From NCBI RefSeq assembly GCF_042665255.1, contig NZ_JBHTCD010000015.1: a DNA stretch of 64,000 bases. One strand, written 5' to 3'. How positions within the stretch are numbered: the first letter of the stretch is position 1; each line of letters begins with the position of its first letter. Under the pieces are notes generated by a model. It did not search any database and was not told the origin of the DNA. It saw only the letters and a list, made by a program, of their open reading frames with translations. This DNA is from Insolitispirillum peregrinum (GTDB taxonomy: Bacteria; Pseudomonadota; Alphaproteobacteria; Rhodospirillales; Rhodospirillaceae). This document shows positions 29,149 through 37,919 of the stretch, in pieces. The position numbers and the translations under genes were made by a program.

Positions 29149-29460
29149 ATGATGGAAAGTCAGAACATCCGCATTCGCCTTAAGGCGTTCGACCACCGTG
29201 TCCTGGATCAGAGCACGCTGGAAATCGTCAACACGGCGAAGCGTACGGGCGCCCAGGTCCGTGGCCCGATTCCGTTGCCGACGCGAATCGAGAAGTTCAC
29301 TGTTAACCGTTCGCCGCACATCGACAAGAAGTCGCGCGAACAGTTCGAAATTCGTACTCACAAGCGGGTCCTCGATATCGTTGATCCGACTCCGCAGACC
29401 GTCGACGCGCTCATGAAGCTCGACCTGGCCGCCGGTGTGGACGTCCAGATTAAGCTCTAA
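29149..29460 (+). CDS. rpsJ: 30S ribosomal protein S10 (NusE)
   Basis: S10 is part of the 30S head and, as NusE, joins NusB in antitermination. The protein is 103 residues from the first ATG or 102 from the second ATG at 29152; both lack a clear binding site, and homologues favour either. It contains IRIRLKAFDHRVLD and PLPTRIEKFTVNRSPHIDKK. First gene of the S10 set. Confidence 0.96.
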   Translation: MMESQNIRIRLKAFDHRVLDQSTLEIVNTAKRTGAQVRGPIPLPTRIEKFTVNRSPHIDKKSREQFEIRTHKRVLDIVDPTPQTVDALMKLDLAAGVDVQIKL

Positions 29461-29489
29461 GTGAGCGTGCCTAATTAAGGAATGTAATA

Positions 29490-30245
29490 ATGCGCTCCGG
29501 TCTCATTGCCCAGAAGGTCGGCATGACCCGTGTGTTCACCGCTGATGGTGTGCATACCCCGGTCACCGTCCTGAAGGTTGCTGGTAACCAAGTTGTCGCC
29601 CAGCGTACGGAAGAAGTTGACGGCTACACTGCCGTTCAGATTGGTTTTGATGATGCCAAGGTGAAGAACACCACGAAGGCTCTTCGTGGTCATTTTGCCA
29701 AGGCGAAGGTCGAGCCGAAGAAAAAGCTTGTGGAATTCCGCGTCGAAGAGGAAGCTCTGATCGACGTTGGTGCCGAGCTTGGCGCGGACCATTTTGTCTC
29801 CGGCCAGTTTGTTGACGTGGTTGGCACCTCCATCGGTAAGGGTTTTGCCGGTGCGATGAAGCGTCATAACTTCCGTGGTTTGGAAGCGACTCACGGTGTG
29901 TCCGTCTCCCACCGTTCGCATGGTTCTACGGGTCAGTGTCAGGATCCGGGCCGTGTGTTCAAGGGCAAGAAGATGGCCGGTCACCTGGGCGCCGAGCGCG
30001 TTACGACCCAGAACCTGACCGTCGTTTCGGTTGATGCCGAGCGCGGCCTGGTGCTGGTGAAGGGGTCTGTCCCCGGTTCGAAGGGCGGCTACGTGCTGGT
30101 GCGCGATGCCGTTAAGAAGGCGACGCCGGACAACGTTCCGTTCCCGGCTGCCGTGAAGACTGCCGTTGTGGCTCAGGCTGCTGCCGATGCCCCGGCCACC
30201 GAGGCGGGTTCCTCCGAAGGAACCGAAGCCGAAAACAAGGAATAA
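29490..30245 (+). CDS. rplC: 50S ribosomal protein L3
   Basis: L3 is an early assembly protein reaching toward the peptidyl-transferase centre. The 251-residue protein has the signature FRGLEATHGVSVSHRSHGS and GRVFKGKKMAGHLG; the glutamine methylated by PrmB in E. coli falls in TGQCQDPGR. It is longer than E. coli L3 (209) because of an Ala/Glu-rich tail of about 35 residues, common in alphaproteobacteria. Confidence 0.97.
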   Translation: MRSGLIAQKVGMTRVFTADGVHTPVTVLKVAGNQVVAQRTEEVDGYTAVQIGFDDAKVKNTTKALRGHFAKAKVEPKKKLVEFRVEEEALIDVGAELGADHFVSGQFVDVVGTSIGKGFAGAMKRHNFRGLEATHGVSVSHRSHGSTGQCQDPGRVFKGKKMAGHLGAERVTTQNLTVVSVDAERGLVLVKGSVPGSKGGYVLVRDAVKKATPDNVPFPAAVKTAVVAQAAADAPATEAGSSEGTEAENKE

Positions 30246-30251
30246 GCCGCC

Positions 30252-30869
30252 ATGAAGTGCGACGTTATCACACTCGATAACTCGGCGGCCGGTTCGATCG
30301 AACTTGCAGACGACGTTTTTGGTCTGGAAGTTCGCGTTGACCTGCTGCAGCGCGTTGTGCGCTGGCAGTTGGCCAAGCGTCAAGCCGGCACGCACAAGAC
30401 CAAGGGGATCTCCGAGATCTCCGGCACCACCAAGAAGCCCTTCAAGCAAAAGGGCACCGGTCGTGCTCGTCAGGGTTCCATGCGTTCCGCCCAGTTCCGT
30501 GGCGGTGCGACCATTTTCGGGCCGGTGGTGCGTTCGCACGCCCACGATCTGCCGAAGAAGGTCCGTGCGCTGGGTCTGAAGACCGCTCTGTCTGCCAAGC
30601 TGGCCGAACAGAAGCTGATCATCCTGGACTCTGCCGTTACTGAAGGCAAGACCAAGGAGCTGGTGTCCAAGCTGGAAGCCCTCGGCTGGGGTTCGACCCT
30701 GGTGATCGACGGTTCCGAGCTGAACGAAGGCTTCAAGCTCGCTGCGCGCAACATCCCCAACTTCGATGTGCTGCCGTCCCAGGGTGCCAACGTCTACGAC
30801 ATTCTGCGTCGTGACACCCTGGTTCTGACCAAGGCCGCCGTCGCCAATCTTGAGGAGCGCCTGAAGTGA
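30252..30869 (+). CDS. rplD: 50S ribosomal protein L4
   Basis: L4 lines the exit tunnel and represses the S10 operon in E. coli. The 205-residue protein has the conserved extended loop (TKKPFKQKGTGRARQGSMRS, FRGGATIFGP) that reaches into the tunnel. It starts 6 nt after rplC and overlaps rplW by 4 nt. Confidence 0.97.
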   Translation: MKCDVITLDNSAAGSIELADDVFGLEVRVDLLQRVVRWQLAKRQAGTHKTKGISEISGTTKKPFKQKGTGRARQGSMRSAQFRGGATIFGPVVRSHAHDLPKKVRALGLKTALSAKLAEQKLIILDSAVTEGKTKELVSKLEALGWGSTLVIDGSELNEGFKLAARNIPNFDVLPSQGANVYDILRRDTLVLTKAAVANLEERLK

Positions 30870-31177
30870 GCAAGAAGGTCTCGCTCTCCAAGGAGCAGAT
30901 GTACGACATCATCTCCGCTCCGGTGATCACCGAAAAGGCTACCCTGGGGTCCGAATTCGGCCAGGTTACCTTCCGCGTTCCGCTGACCGCCTCCAAGCCG
31001 GAAATCAAGGCTGCTGTTGAAGGTGTGTTCGGTGTGACTGTGACGGCGGTCAACACGCTGGTTGCCAAGGGGAAGTCCAAGCGCTTCCGTGGCACCATCG
31101 GTCGTCGTTCGGACACCAAGAAGGCGATCGTCACCCTGGCTGACGGTCAGTCCATCGACGTGACCACGGGGGTCTGA
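30866..31177 (+). CDS. rplW: 50S ribosomal protein L23
   Basis: L23 sits at the tunnel exit and docks trigger factor and SRP. The 103-residue protein has MYDIISAPVITEKAT at the N-terminus and VNTLVAKGKSKRFRGTIGRR. It starts at a GTG inside the ATGA-like overlap (GTGA) with rplD, indicating coupling. Confidence 0.96.
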   Translation: MSKKVSLSKEQMYDIISAPVITEKATLGSEFGQVTFRVPLTASKPEIKAAVEGVFGVTVTAVNTLVAKGKSKRFRGTIGRRSDTKKAIVTLADGQSIDVTTGV

Positions 31178-31182
31178 TCACC

Positions 31183-32022
31183 ATGGCATTGAAGAACTAC
31201 AACCCGGTTACCCCGGGTATGCGCCAGCTGGTGCTGGTTGACCGTTCCGATCTGTGGAAGGGTAAGCCGGTCAAGGCGCTGACCGAAGGTCTGACCAAGT
31301 CCGGTGGTCGTAACAACACCGGCCGCATCACCGTTTGGTGGCGTGGCGGCGGGGCCAAACGTCGGTATCGCAAGATCGACTTCAAGCGCAACGGCAAGAT
31401 GGGCATGTTCGCCACTGTCGAGCGTTTGGAGTATGACCCGAACCGTACCGCTTTCATCGCCCTGGTGAAGTACGAAGACGGTGAGCTGGCTTACATCCTG
31501 GCTCCGCAGCGTTTGAAGGCTGGCGATCAGATCGTTGCCGACGACCGCACCGACATTAAGCCGGGCAACGCCATGCCCCTTAAGAACATGCCGGTGGGGA
31601 CCATCGTCCACAACGTTGAGCTGAAGCAGGGCAAGGGCGGTCAGATCGCTCGTTCTGCCGGTTGCTATGCTCAGCTGATCGGTAAGGATGGTGGCTACGC
31701 TCAGCTCCGTCTGTCCTCTGGTGAACTGCGTGTTGTGCGCGGCGAGTGCATGGCCACCGTTGGTGCCGTGTCCAACCCGGACAACCAGAACATCAGCCTG
31801 GGCAAGGCCGGTCGTTCGCGTTGGCTGGGCCGTCGTCCGCACGTTCGCGGCGTTGTGATGAACCCGATCGACCACCCGCATGGTGGTGGTGAAGGCCGTA
31901 CCTCTGGTGGCCGTCACCCGGTTACCCCGTGGGGTAAGCCGACGAAGGGTAAGCGCACCCGCTCGAACAAGGCGACCGACAAGTTCATCATGCGGTCGCG
32001 CCACAAGGCGAAGAAGAAGTAA
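31183..32022 (+). CDS. rplB: 50S ribosomal protein L2
   Basis: L2 is needed for subunit association and peptidyl transfer. The 279-residue protein has the OB domain (GGRNNTGRITVWWRGGGAKR) and the C-terminal signature MNPIDHPHGGGEGRTSGGRH with the conserved histidine of HPHGGG. It starts 5 nt after rplW. Confidence 0.98.
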   Translation: MALKNYNPVTPGMRQLVLVDRSDLWKGKPVKALTEGLTKSGGRNNTGRITVWWRGGGAKRRYRKIDFKRNGKMGMFATVERLEYDPNRTAFIALVKYEDGELAYILAPQRLKAGDQIVADDRTDIKPGNAMPLKNMPVGTIVHNVELKQGKGGQIARSAGCYAQLIGKDGGYAQLRLSSGELRVVRGECMATVGAVSNPDNQNISLGKAGRSRWLGRRPHVRGVVMNPIDHPHGGGEGRTSGGRHPVTPWGKPTKGKRTRSNKATDKFIMRSRHKAKKK

Positions 32023-32034
32023 CGGAGAACGGAC

Positions 32035-32313
32035 GTGGCTCGCTCAGTTTGGAAGGGACCGTTCGTCGACGGTTATCTCTTAAAGAAGGCAGAGGCTACC
32101 CGCGCTTCTGGCCGAAATGAGGTCATCAAGACCTGGTCGCGACGTTCGACCATTCTGCCGCAGTTCGTTGGTCTCACCTTTGGTGTCTACAACGGGCAGA
32201 AGTTCGTGCCGGTGCTGGTTACCGAGAACATGATCGGTCATAAGTTCGGTGAATTCTCGCCGACTCGCACCTACTACGGCCACGCCGCCGACAAGAAGGC
32301 GAAGAGGAAGTAA
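32035..32313 (+). CDS. rpsS: 30S ribosomal protein S19
   Basis: S19 forms a complex with S13 in the 30S head. The 92-residue protein shows RSVWKGPFVDGYL and the signature VTENMIGHKFGEFSPTRTY. It starts with GTG, preceded by ACGGAGAACGG. 12 nt follow rplB. Confidence 0.97.
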   Translation: MARSVWKGPFVDGYLLKKAEATRASGRNEVIKTWSRRSTILPQFVGLTFGVYNGQKFVPVLVTENMIGHKFGEFSPTRTYYGHAADKKAKRK

Positions 32314-32317
32314 GACC

Positions 32318-32698
32318 ATGGGTAAGCAGTCGGCACCGCGCCGGAGCGCGGATAACGAAGCCCGGGCATTCTCCGGTTCGATTCGGACCAGCCCGCGCAA
32401 GCTCAACCTGGTCGCTGCCAGCATCCGTGGGATGTCGGCAGAAAAGGCCTTGGCTGAGCTGACGTTCAACACCCGTCGGGTGTCGAACGAAGTGAAGAAG
32501 GTGTTGCAGTCGGCGATTGCCAACGCGGAAAACAACCACCAGCTGGACGTTGACCGTCTGGTGGTTGCTGAAGCGTTCGTTGGCAAGAGCCTGATGATGA
32601 AGCGTTGGCGTCCGCGTGCTCGTGGTCGTGTGGGCAAGATTCTCAAGCCCTTCAGCAACCTGACCATCGTTGTGCGTGAGCGCGGGGAGTCCGAATAA
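32318..32698 (+). CDS. rplV: 50S ribosomal protein L22
   Basis: L22 lines the exit tunnel with its beta-hairpin. The 126-residue protein has IRTSPRKLNLVAASIRGMSA and the hairpin KRWRPRARGRVGKI. The ATG at 32318, 4 nt after rpsS, was chosen; longer frames enter rpsS. Its stop overlaps the rpsC start in TAATG. Confidence 0.97.
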   Translation: MGKQSAPRRSADNEARAFSGSIRTSPRKLNLVAASIRGMSAEKALAELTFNTRRVSNEVKKVLQSAIANAENNHQLDVDRLVVAEAFVGKSLMMKRWRPRARGRVGKILKPFSNLTIVVRERGESE

Positions 32699-33378
32699 TG
32701 GGTCAGAAAGTTAATCCGATCGGCCTGCGCCTCGGCATCAACCGTACCTGGGATAGCCGCTGGTTCGCCGAAAAGAACTACAGCACGCTGCTGCATGAGG
32801 ACCTGCGGATTCGCAAGTTCCTGAAGAAGCGTCTGGCTCAGGCTGGCGTCTCCCGCATCGTCATCGAACGTCCGGCCAAGAAGGCCCGCATTACCATTCA
32901 CACCGCCCGTCCGGGCGTGGTGATCGGCAAGAAGGGTCAGGACATCGAAGTCATCCGTCGTGAGCTGTCGAAGATGACTGGTGGCGAAGTCCACCTGAAC
33001 ATCGTCGAAATCCGCAAGCCGGAACTGGAAGCTCAGCTGGTTGCCGAAAACATCGCCCAGCAGCTGGAGCGTCGAGTCGCGTTCCGTCGTGCGATGAAGC
33101 GTTCGGTGCAGTCGGCGATTCGCCTGGGTGCCCAGGGTATCCGTATCAATTGCTCGGGCCGTCTGGGTGGCGCCGAAATCGCTCGTACCGAATGGTACCG
33201 CGAAGGCCGCGTGCCGCTGCACACCCTGCGCGCCGATGTCGATTACGGCGAAGCCACCGCTCACACCACCTATGGCGCTTGTGGCGTCAAGGTGTGGGTC
33301 TTTAAGGGCGAAATCCTGGAGCATGACCCGATGGCCCAGGACAAGCGCGCTGCCGAAGGCGGCAGCACCGCTCGCTAA
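32698..33378 (+). CDS. rpsC: 30S ribosomal protein S3
   Basis: S3 surrounds the mRNA entry channel. The 226-residue protein has the N-terminal domain (MGQKVNPIGLRLGINRTWDS), a KH domain (TIHTARPGVVIGKKGQDIEV, with GKKG) and the C-terminal domain (RTEWYREGRVPLHTLRADVD). It overlaps rplV by one base. Confidence 0.98.
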   Translation: MGQKVNPIGLRLGINRTWDSRWFAEKNYSTLLHEDLRIRKFLKKRLAQAGVSRIVIERPAKKARITIHTARPGVVIGKKGQDIEVIRRELSKMTGGEVHLNIVEIRKPELEAQLVAENIAQQLERRVAFRRAMKRSVQSAIRLGAQGIRINCSGRLGGAEIARTEWYREGRVPLHTLRADVDYGEATAHTTYGACGVKVWVFKGEILEHDPMAQDKRAAEGGSTAR

Positions 33379-33406
33379 GGCCGCCCCAGGAACGAGGATT
33401 TGAGAG

Positions 33407-33826
33407 ATGCTTTCTCCGAAGCGTACTAAGTTCCGCAAGGCGCACAAGGGCCGTATCAAGGGCGAAGCTAAGGGCGGTTTTGCCCTGAATTTCGGCCAGT
33501 TCGGTCTGAAGGCGCTGGAACCGGAGCGCGTGACCGCTCGCCAGATCGAAGCCGCTCGTCGTGCCATGACCCGTCATATGAAGCGTCAAGGCCGTGTGTG
33601 GATTCGCATTTTCCCGGATGTGCCGGTGTCCACCAAACCTGCCGAAGTCCGTATGGGTTCCGGTAAGGGGTCGCCCGAGTACTGGGTTTGCAAGATTAAG
33701 CCCGGTCGCATCATGTTTGAAATCGACGGTGTGCCTGAGGCTGTTGCCCGCGGCGCGTTCGAACTGGCCGCGGCGAAACTGCCGATCAAGACCAAGTTCG
33801 TTGCCCGTCTCGGTGGGGAGGCTTAA
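33407..33826 (+). CDS. rplP: 50S ribosomal protein L16
   Basis: L16 organises the A-site region of the large subunit. The 139-residue protein shows MLSPKRTKFRKAHKGR at the N-terminus, the internal RRAMTRHMKRQGRVWIR, and VRMGSGKGSPEYWVCKIKPG. It lies 28 nt after rpsC. Confidence 0.98.
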   Translation: MLSPKRTKFRKAHKGRIKGEAKGGFALNFGQFGLKALEPERVTARQIEAARRAMTRHMKRQGRVWIRIFPDVPVSTKPAEVRMGSGKGSPEYWVCKIKPGRIMFEIDGVPEAVARGAFELAAAKLPIKTKFVARLGGEA

Positions 33827-33829
33827 GTG

Positions 33830-34027
33830 ATGAGCGCCGCCCAAGACTTGCGTGCCAAGAGTGACGATCAGCTGAAGGAGCTGCTGATCGACCTGAAGAA
33901 AGAGCAGTTCAACATGCGCTTTCAGAAGGCTACGGGTCAGCTCCAGAACACCGCCCGCCAAGGGCAGGTGCGGAAAGATATCGCCCGGATCAAAACAGTT
34001 CTTCACGAACGCACCAAGGCGATGTAA
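33830..34027 (+). CDS. rpmC: 50S ribosomal protein L29
   Basis: L29 is a small helical protein near the tunnel exit. The 65-residue product contains DLRAKSDDQLKELLIDLKKE and ARIKTVLHER. A GTG at 33827 directly before the ATG would add one residue; GGGGAGG stands upstream and fits either start. Gap to rplP is 3 nt. Confidence 0.95.
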   Translation: MSAAQDLRAKSDDQLKELLIDLKKEQFNMRFQKATGQLQNTARQGQVRKDIARIKTVLHERTKAM

Positions 34028-34063
34028 TATCCGCGCCTTCTGCGGACAGAAGCGAGTTTCAAC

Positions 34064-34300
34064 ATGCCCAAGCGTATTCTCCAGGGCGTGGTTGTGAGCG
34101 ACGCTGCTGACAAGACCATCACGGTCAAGGTCGAGCGTCGTTTCATGCACCCGCTCTACAAGAAGTTCATCAAGCGCAGCAAAAAGTATGCTGCCCACGA
34201 TGAAAACAACCAGGCCAAAGTTGGCGAAATCGTGCGCATTCGTGAATGCCGCCCGATTTCCAAGACCAAGACTTGGGAATTGGTTGCTGACGCCGAATAA
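34064..34300 (+). CDS. rpsQ: 30S ribosomal protein S17
   Basis: S17 is a primary 16S rRNA binder with an OB fold. The 78-residue protein has MPKRILQGVVVSDAADKTIT, KVERRFMHPLYKKFIKRSKK and the signature VGEIVRIRECRPISKTK. Lies 36 nt after rpmC. Confidence 0.97.
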   Translation: MPKRILQGVVVSDAADKTITVKVERRFMHPLYKKFIKRSKKYAAHDENNQAKVGEIVRIRECRPISKTKTWELVADAE

Positions 34301-34346
34301 GTCAGTGTAAACCGGTAACAGTAAAACAGTTAAGGAAACTGGTGCC

Positions 34347-34715
34347 ATGATTCAGATGCAAACCAACCTGGACGTCGCTGACAACAGCGGCGCACGCCGG
34401 GTGCAGTGCATCAAGGTTCTTGGCGGGTCTCATCGTAAGACCGCCGCTGTTGGCGACATCATCGTCGTGTCCGTTAAGGAAGCAATTCCGCGCGGTCGCG
34501 TGAAGAAGGGTGATGTCCATCGTGCGGTGATCGTGCGTACCGCCTTCCCTGTGCGCCGCCCCGACGGTTCCATCATTCGTTTCGACCGCAACGCTGCGGT
34601 GCTGATCAACAAGCAGGGTGAGCCTATCGGCACCCGCATTTTCGGCCCCGTGACTCGTGAGCTGCGTGCGAAACGTTTCATGAAGATCGTCTCGTTGGCG
34701 CCGGAGGTGCTGTAA
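34347..34715 (+). CDS. rplN: 50S ribosomal protein L14
   Basis: L14 lies at the subunit interface and binds the silencing factor RsfS. The 122-residue protein begins MIQMQTNLDVADNSGARRVQ and ends with GTRIFGPVTRELR and MKIVSLAPEVL. First gene of the spc set; a 46-nt gap precedes it. Stop and rplX start overlap in TAATG. Confidence 0.98.
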   Translation: MIQMQTNLDVADNSGARRVQCIKVLGGSHRKTAAVGDIIVVSVKEAIPRGRVKKGDVHRAVIVRTAFPVRRPDGSIIRFDRNAAVLINKQGEPIGTRIFGPVTRELRAKRFMKIVSLAPEVL

Positions 34716-35029
34716 TGCAGAAGATCCGTAAGGGTGACACTGTCGTTGTGCTCACCGGCAAGGACAAGGGCAAGCAGGGCGAAGTCATTCGCTCGCTCCC
34801 CAAAGAGAACCGCGTTGTTGTGCGTGGTGTCAATGTGGTGAAGAAGCATACCCGTCCGACCAATGTCTCCGAAGGTGGCATTGTCGCGGTGGAAGCTTCT
34901 CTCGATGTGTCCAACGTCGCCCACATCGACCCGAAGGACAACAAGCCGACTCGCGTTGGCTTCCGCGTTCTCGAGGATGGTCGCAAGGTTCGCTTCGCGA
35001 AGCGTTCCGGCGAACTCCTTGACAAGTAA
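34715..35029 (+). CDS. rplX: 50S ribosomal protein L24
   Basis: L24 starts large-subunit assembly. The 104-residue protein has the KOW motif (KIRKGDTVVVLTGKDKGKQG) and VNVVKKHTRPT. Overlaps rplN by one base. Confidence 0.97.
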   Translation: MQKIRKGDTVVVLTGKDKGKQGEVIRSLPKENRVVVRGVNVVKKHTRPTNVSEGGIVAVEASLDVSNVAHIDPKDNKPTRVGFRVLEDGRKVRFAKRSGELLDK

Positions 35030-35041
35030 GGAGTGGGAACG

Positions 35042-35587
35042 ATGGCTGCACGTCTCCGTGAGCACTATGCTTCCGTAGTTCGCAAGTCGCTGCAGGAACA
35101 GTTCGGGTATTCCAACCCGATGCAGATTCCTCGGCTGGAAAAGATTGTCATCAACATGGGTGTTGGTGAAGCTGCTCTCGACAAGAAGAAGATGGAAGGT
35201 GCTGTCACCGACCTGACCGCTCTGTCCGGGCAGAAGCCGATTGTTACCCGCGCAACCAAGTCGATCGCCGGCTTCAAGCTGCGCGAAGGCATGGTGGTTG
35301 GCTGCAAGGTGACCTTGCGCCAGGACCGCATGTTTGAATTCCTCGACCGTCTGATCACCATTGCCCTGCCGCGCGTTCGCGACTTCCGCGGCGTTAACGG
35401 CAAGGCGTTTGATGGCCGTGGTAATTACAACATGGGCCTGAAAGAGCAGATCATTTTCCCGGAAATCGCCTACGACCAAGTCGATAAGGTGCGCGGGATG
35501 GATATCACGATCTGCACCACCGCGAAGAACGACGATGAAGCGCGTGCGCTTCTGGCGGGCTTCGACATGCCGTTCATGAAGGCTTGA
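35042..35587 (+). CDS. rplE: 50S ribosomal protein L5
   Basis: L5 belongs to the central protuberance and contacts 5S rRNA and P-site tRNA. The 181-residue protein has IPRLEKIVINMGVGEA and ALPRVRDFRGVNGKAFDGRG. The ATG at 35042 was preferred to a GTG at 35033 because AAGGAG (35027-35032) abuts the GTG and is properly spaced (9 nt) from the ATG. Confidence 0.97.
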   Translation: MAARLREHYASVVRKSLQEQFGYSNPMQIPRLEKIVINMGVGEAALDKKKMEGAVTDLTALSGQKPIVTRATKSIAGFKLREGMVVGCKVTLRQDRMFEFLDRLITIALPRVRDFRGVNGKAFDGRGNYNMGLKEQIIFPEIAYDQVDKVRGMDITICTTAKNDDEARALLAGFDMPFMKA

Positions 35588-35606
35588 GGCGCAGGGAGCA
35601 CTAGAG

Positions 35607-35912
35607 ATGGCTAAGGCTAGCTCAGTTGAGCGTAACAAGAAGCGCGCGAAGATGATTGGCGAATTCGCCAGCCGCCGTGCGCGCCTGAAGGCGATCATCA
35701 AGGACCAGTCCACCTCCCCCGAGGATCGGATTGTGGCCGTGTTTAAGCTTGCGGAATTGCCGCGCAACTCGTCGAAGATCCGGTATCGCAACCGTTGCGA
35801 AGTTACCGGTCGTCCGCGTGGTGTGTACCGCAAGTTCCAGCTGGGTCGTGTGATGCTTCGCGACCTTGCGTCGCGGGGGCAGATCCCCGGCATGGTCAAG
35901 TCTAGCTGGTAA
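35607..35912 (+). CDS. rpsN: 30S ribosomal protein S14 (zinc-free type)
   Basis: S14 helps assemble the 30S head. At 101 residues it is the long form without the CxxC zinc motifs of short S14. It shows RNKKRAKMIGEFASRRARLK and RNRCEVTGRPRGVYRKFQLG. 19 nt after rplE. Confidence 0.97.
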   Translation: MAKASSVERNKKRAKMIGEFASRRARLKAIIKDQSTSPEDRIVAVFKLAELPRNSSKIRYRNRCEVTGRPRGVYRKFQLGRVMLRDLASRGQIPGMVKSSW

Positions 35913-35927
35913 GGGAGGACTAGACCT

Positions 35928-36326
35928 ATGTCGATGACCGATCCGTTGGGTGATCTGATCACCCGCATTCGTAACGGCCAGCAGGCTCGCAAGTCGGCGG
36001 TTGTGTCGCCGGCCTCGAACCTGCGCGCCACCCTGTTGGACGTGCTGGTGCGCGAAGGTTACATCCGTGGTTACGAACGTTACAACGTTCGTTCGGGTGT
36101 GGACGAGCTGCGCATCGAACTGAAGTACCACGAGGGCCAGCCGGTGATTAAGGAGATCGCTCGCGTCTCCAAGCCGGGTCGCCGCGTGTACTCGAAGATC
36201 AAGGACTTGTCGAAGGTCTACAATGGTCTGGGTATCTCGATCCTGTCCACCCCGCGTGGTGTGATGAGCGATCACGAAGCCCGTCAGGCCAATGTGGGCG
36301 GCGAAGTCCTCTGCCGCGTGTTCTAA
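35928..36326 (+). CDS. rpsH: 30S ribosomal protein S8
   Basis: S8 organises the central 16S domain and represses the spc operon in E. coli. The 132-residue protein begins MSMTDPLGDLITRIRNGQ and ends with STPRGVMSDHEARQANVGGE and LCRVF. An in-frame ATG two codons later is also possible. Confidence 0.97.
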   Translation: MSMTDPLGDLITRIRNGQQARKSAVVSPASNLRATLLDVLVREGYIRGYERYNVRSGVDELRIELKYHEGQPVIKEIARVSKPGRRVYSKIKDLSKVYNGLGISILSTPRGVMSDHEARQANVGGEVLCRVF

Positions 36327-36339
36327 GGAGGGCCCTAGG

Positions 36340-36876
36340 ATGTCTCGCGTTGGTAAATATCCCGTCGAGCTGCCCCAGGGTGTGAGCGTCACCATCGAAG
36401 GTGACGTTCTCTCCGCCAAGGGCAAGCTGGGCGAACTGCAGTTCACGCTGTCCCCCGACCTGGTTGATACCACGGTCGAAGACGGCAAGGTCGTTGTGAC
36501 CCCGAAGGCCACCCACAAGCAGGCTCGTATGATGTGGGGCACTACCCGTGCTCGCATCAACAACCTGGTGAAGGGCGTGTCCGTCGGCTTCTCCAAGACG
36601 CTGGATATCGTTGGCGTCGGCTACCGCGCTTCTCTGCAGGGCACGAACCTGCTGATCAGCCTCGGCATGTCGCACGACATCATGTATCCGGTTCCCGCTG
36701 GTATCACTGTCAAAGTGCCGTCTCCGACCCAGATCGAAATCTCGGGCGCTGACAAGCAGGTGGTGGGCCAGGTTGCGGCGGAAATTCGGTCCTTCCGGAA
36801 GCCTGAACCCTATAAGGGCAAGGGTGTGAAGTACTCGACCGAAACCATCCTCCGCAAGGAAGGCAAGAAGAAGTAA
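36340..36876 (+). CDS. rplF: 50S ribosomal protein L6
   Basis: L6 lies near the sarcin-ricin loop. The 178-residue protein has two L6 repeats, beginning MSRVGKYPVELPQGVSV, and the C-terminal signature RKPEPYKGKGVKYSTETI. The ATG at 36340 follows AAGGAGG by 8-14 nt; the longer frame lies in rpsH. Confidence 0.97.
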   Translation: MSRVGKYPVELPQGVSVTIEGDVLSAKGKLGELQFTLSPDLVDTTVEDGKVVVTPKATHKQARMMWGTTRARINNLVKGVSVGFSKTLDIVGVGYRASLQGTNLLISLGMSHDIMYPVPAGITVKVPSPTQIEISGADKQVVGQVAAEIRSFRKPEPYKGKGVKYSTETILRKEGKKK

Positions 36877-36887
36877 GGAACACGGTC

Positions 36888-37259
36888 ATGGCGAAGTCAA
36901 AGAAGGACGTCAAGCAGGTGGAGCGCCGCCGCAGCCGTGTGCGCTATGCCTTGAAGAAGAAGGCTGCCGGGCGTCCCCGCCTGTCAGTTTTCCGGTCCTC
37001 CAAGAATATCTACGCTCAGGTCATCGACGACGTGGCTGGCCGCACCCTTGCCGCCGCTTCCACGCTGGACAAGGATCTGCGCGAAAATCTGAAGACCGGT
37101 GCCGATTCTGCCGCTGCGGCGGCTGTTGGCAAGTTGGTTGCAGAGCGCGCCCTTGCGGCGGGTATCAAGGATGTCGTGTTTGACCGTGGTGCTTACATGT
37201 ACCATGGCCGGGTGAAGGCCCTGGCTGACGCGGCGCGTGAAGGCGGACTTTCGTTCTAA
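36888..37259 (+). CDS. rplR: 50S ribosomal protein L18
   Basis: L18 binds 5S rRNA with L5. The 123-residue protein has RRSRVRYALKKKAAGRPRLS, FRSSKNIYAQVIDD and FDRGAYMYHGRVKALADAAR. 11 nt after rplF. Confidence 0.97.
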   Translation: MAKSKKDVKQVERRRSRVRYALKKKAAGRPRLSVFRSSKNIYAQVIDDVAGRTLAAASTLDKDLRENLKTGADSAAAAAVGKLVAERALAAGIKDVVFDRGAYMYHGRVKALADAAREGGLSF

Positions 37260-37272
37260 GGGATTATTCACA

Positions 37273-37908
37273 ATGGCACGTACTCCGAACGCTGAGCGCA
37301 CCCCCGATCGCGGGCGCGATCGCGGTGACCGGCGTGACCGCAATGTTGAGCGGGAGCGCGACGACGAGTTCGTTGATAAGCTGGTTCACATCAACCGCGT
37401 TGCCAAGGTGGTTAAGGGCGGCCGTCGTTTCGCCTTCGCTGCTTTGGTTGTGGTTGGTGACAATAAGGGCCGCGTTGGCTATGGCACCGGGAAGGCTCGT
37501 GAAGTCCCCGAAGCCATCCGCAAGGCCACCGAGCAGGCCAAACGCACCATGGTGCGTGTCCCCCTGCGTGAAGGCCGTACCCTGCACCATGATGTGAAGG
37601 GTCACTTTGGGGCAGGCCGCGTGCTGCTGCGTACGGCTCCGGCCGGTACCGGTATCATCGCCGGTGGCCCGATGCGCGCTGTCTTTGAAACCATGGGTGT
37701 CCAGGACGTCGTTGCCAAGTGCACCGGCACCACGAACCCCTACAACATGATCAAGGCCACCTTTGACGCTTTGGTCAGCCTGAACAGCCCGCGCATGATT
37801 GCCGCCAAGCGCGGTAAGAAGGTGGGTGACATCGTGGCCCGCCGCGAAGGTTCCGGGACCGTTGACGGCGCTGCTGAAGGCGCTGCTGACGTCTCGGCCA
37901 GCGAATAA
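37273..37908 (+). CDS. rpsE: 30S ribosomal protein S5
   Basis: S5 works with S4 in decoding fidelity and mRNA unwinding. The 211-residue protein is longer than E. coli S5 (167): it has an Arg/Asp-rich N-terminal tail (about 1-35) and an acidic Ala-rich C-terminal tail (about 195-211). The core has the dsRBD (LVHINRVAKVVKGGRRFAFA, VVVGDNKGRVGYGTGKAREV) and the second domain (GTGIIAGGPMRAVFE). The ATG at 37273 is used. Confidence 0.97.
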   Translation: MARTPNAERTPDRGRDRGDRRDRNVERERDDEFVDKLVHINRVAKVVKGGRRFAFAALVVVGDNKGRVGYGTGKAREVPEAIRKATEQAKRTMVRVPLREGRTLHHDVKGHFGAGRVLLRTAPAGTGIIAGGPMRAVFETMGVQDVVAKCTGTTNPYNMIKATFDALVSLNSPRMIAAKRGKKVGDIVARREGSGTVDGAAEGAADVSASE

Positions 37909-37919
37909 GGAGACGGGTC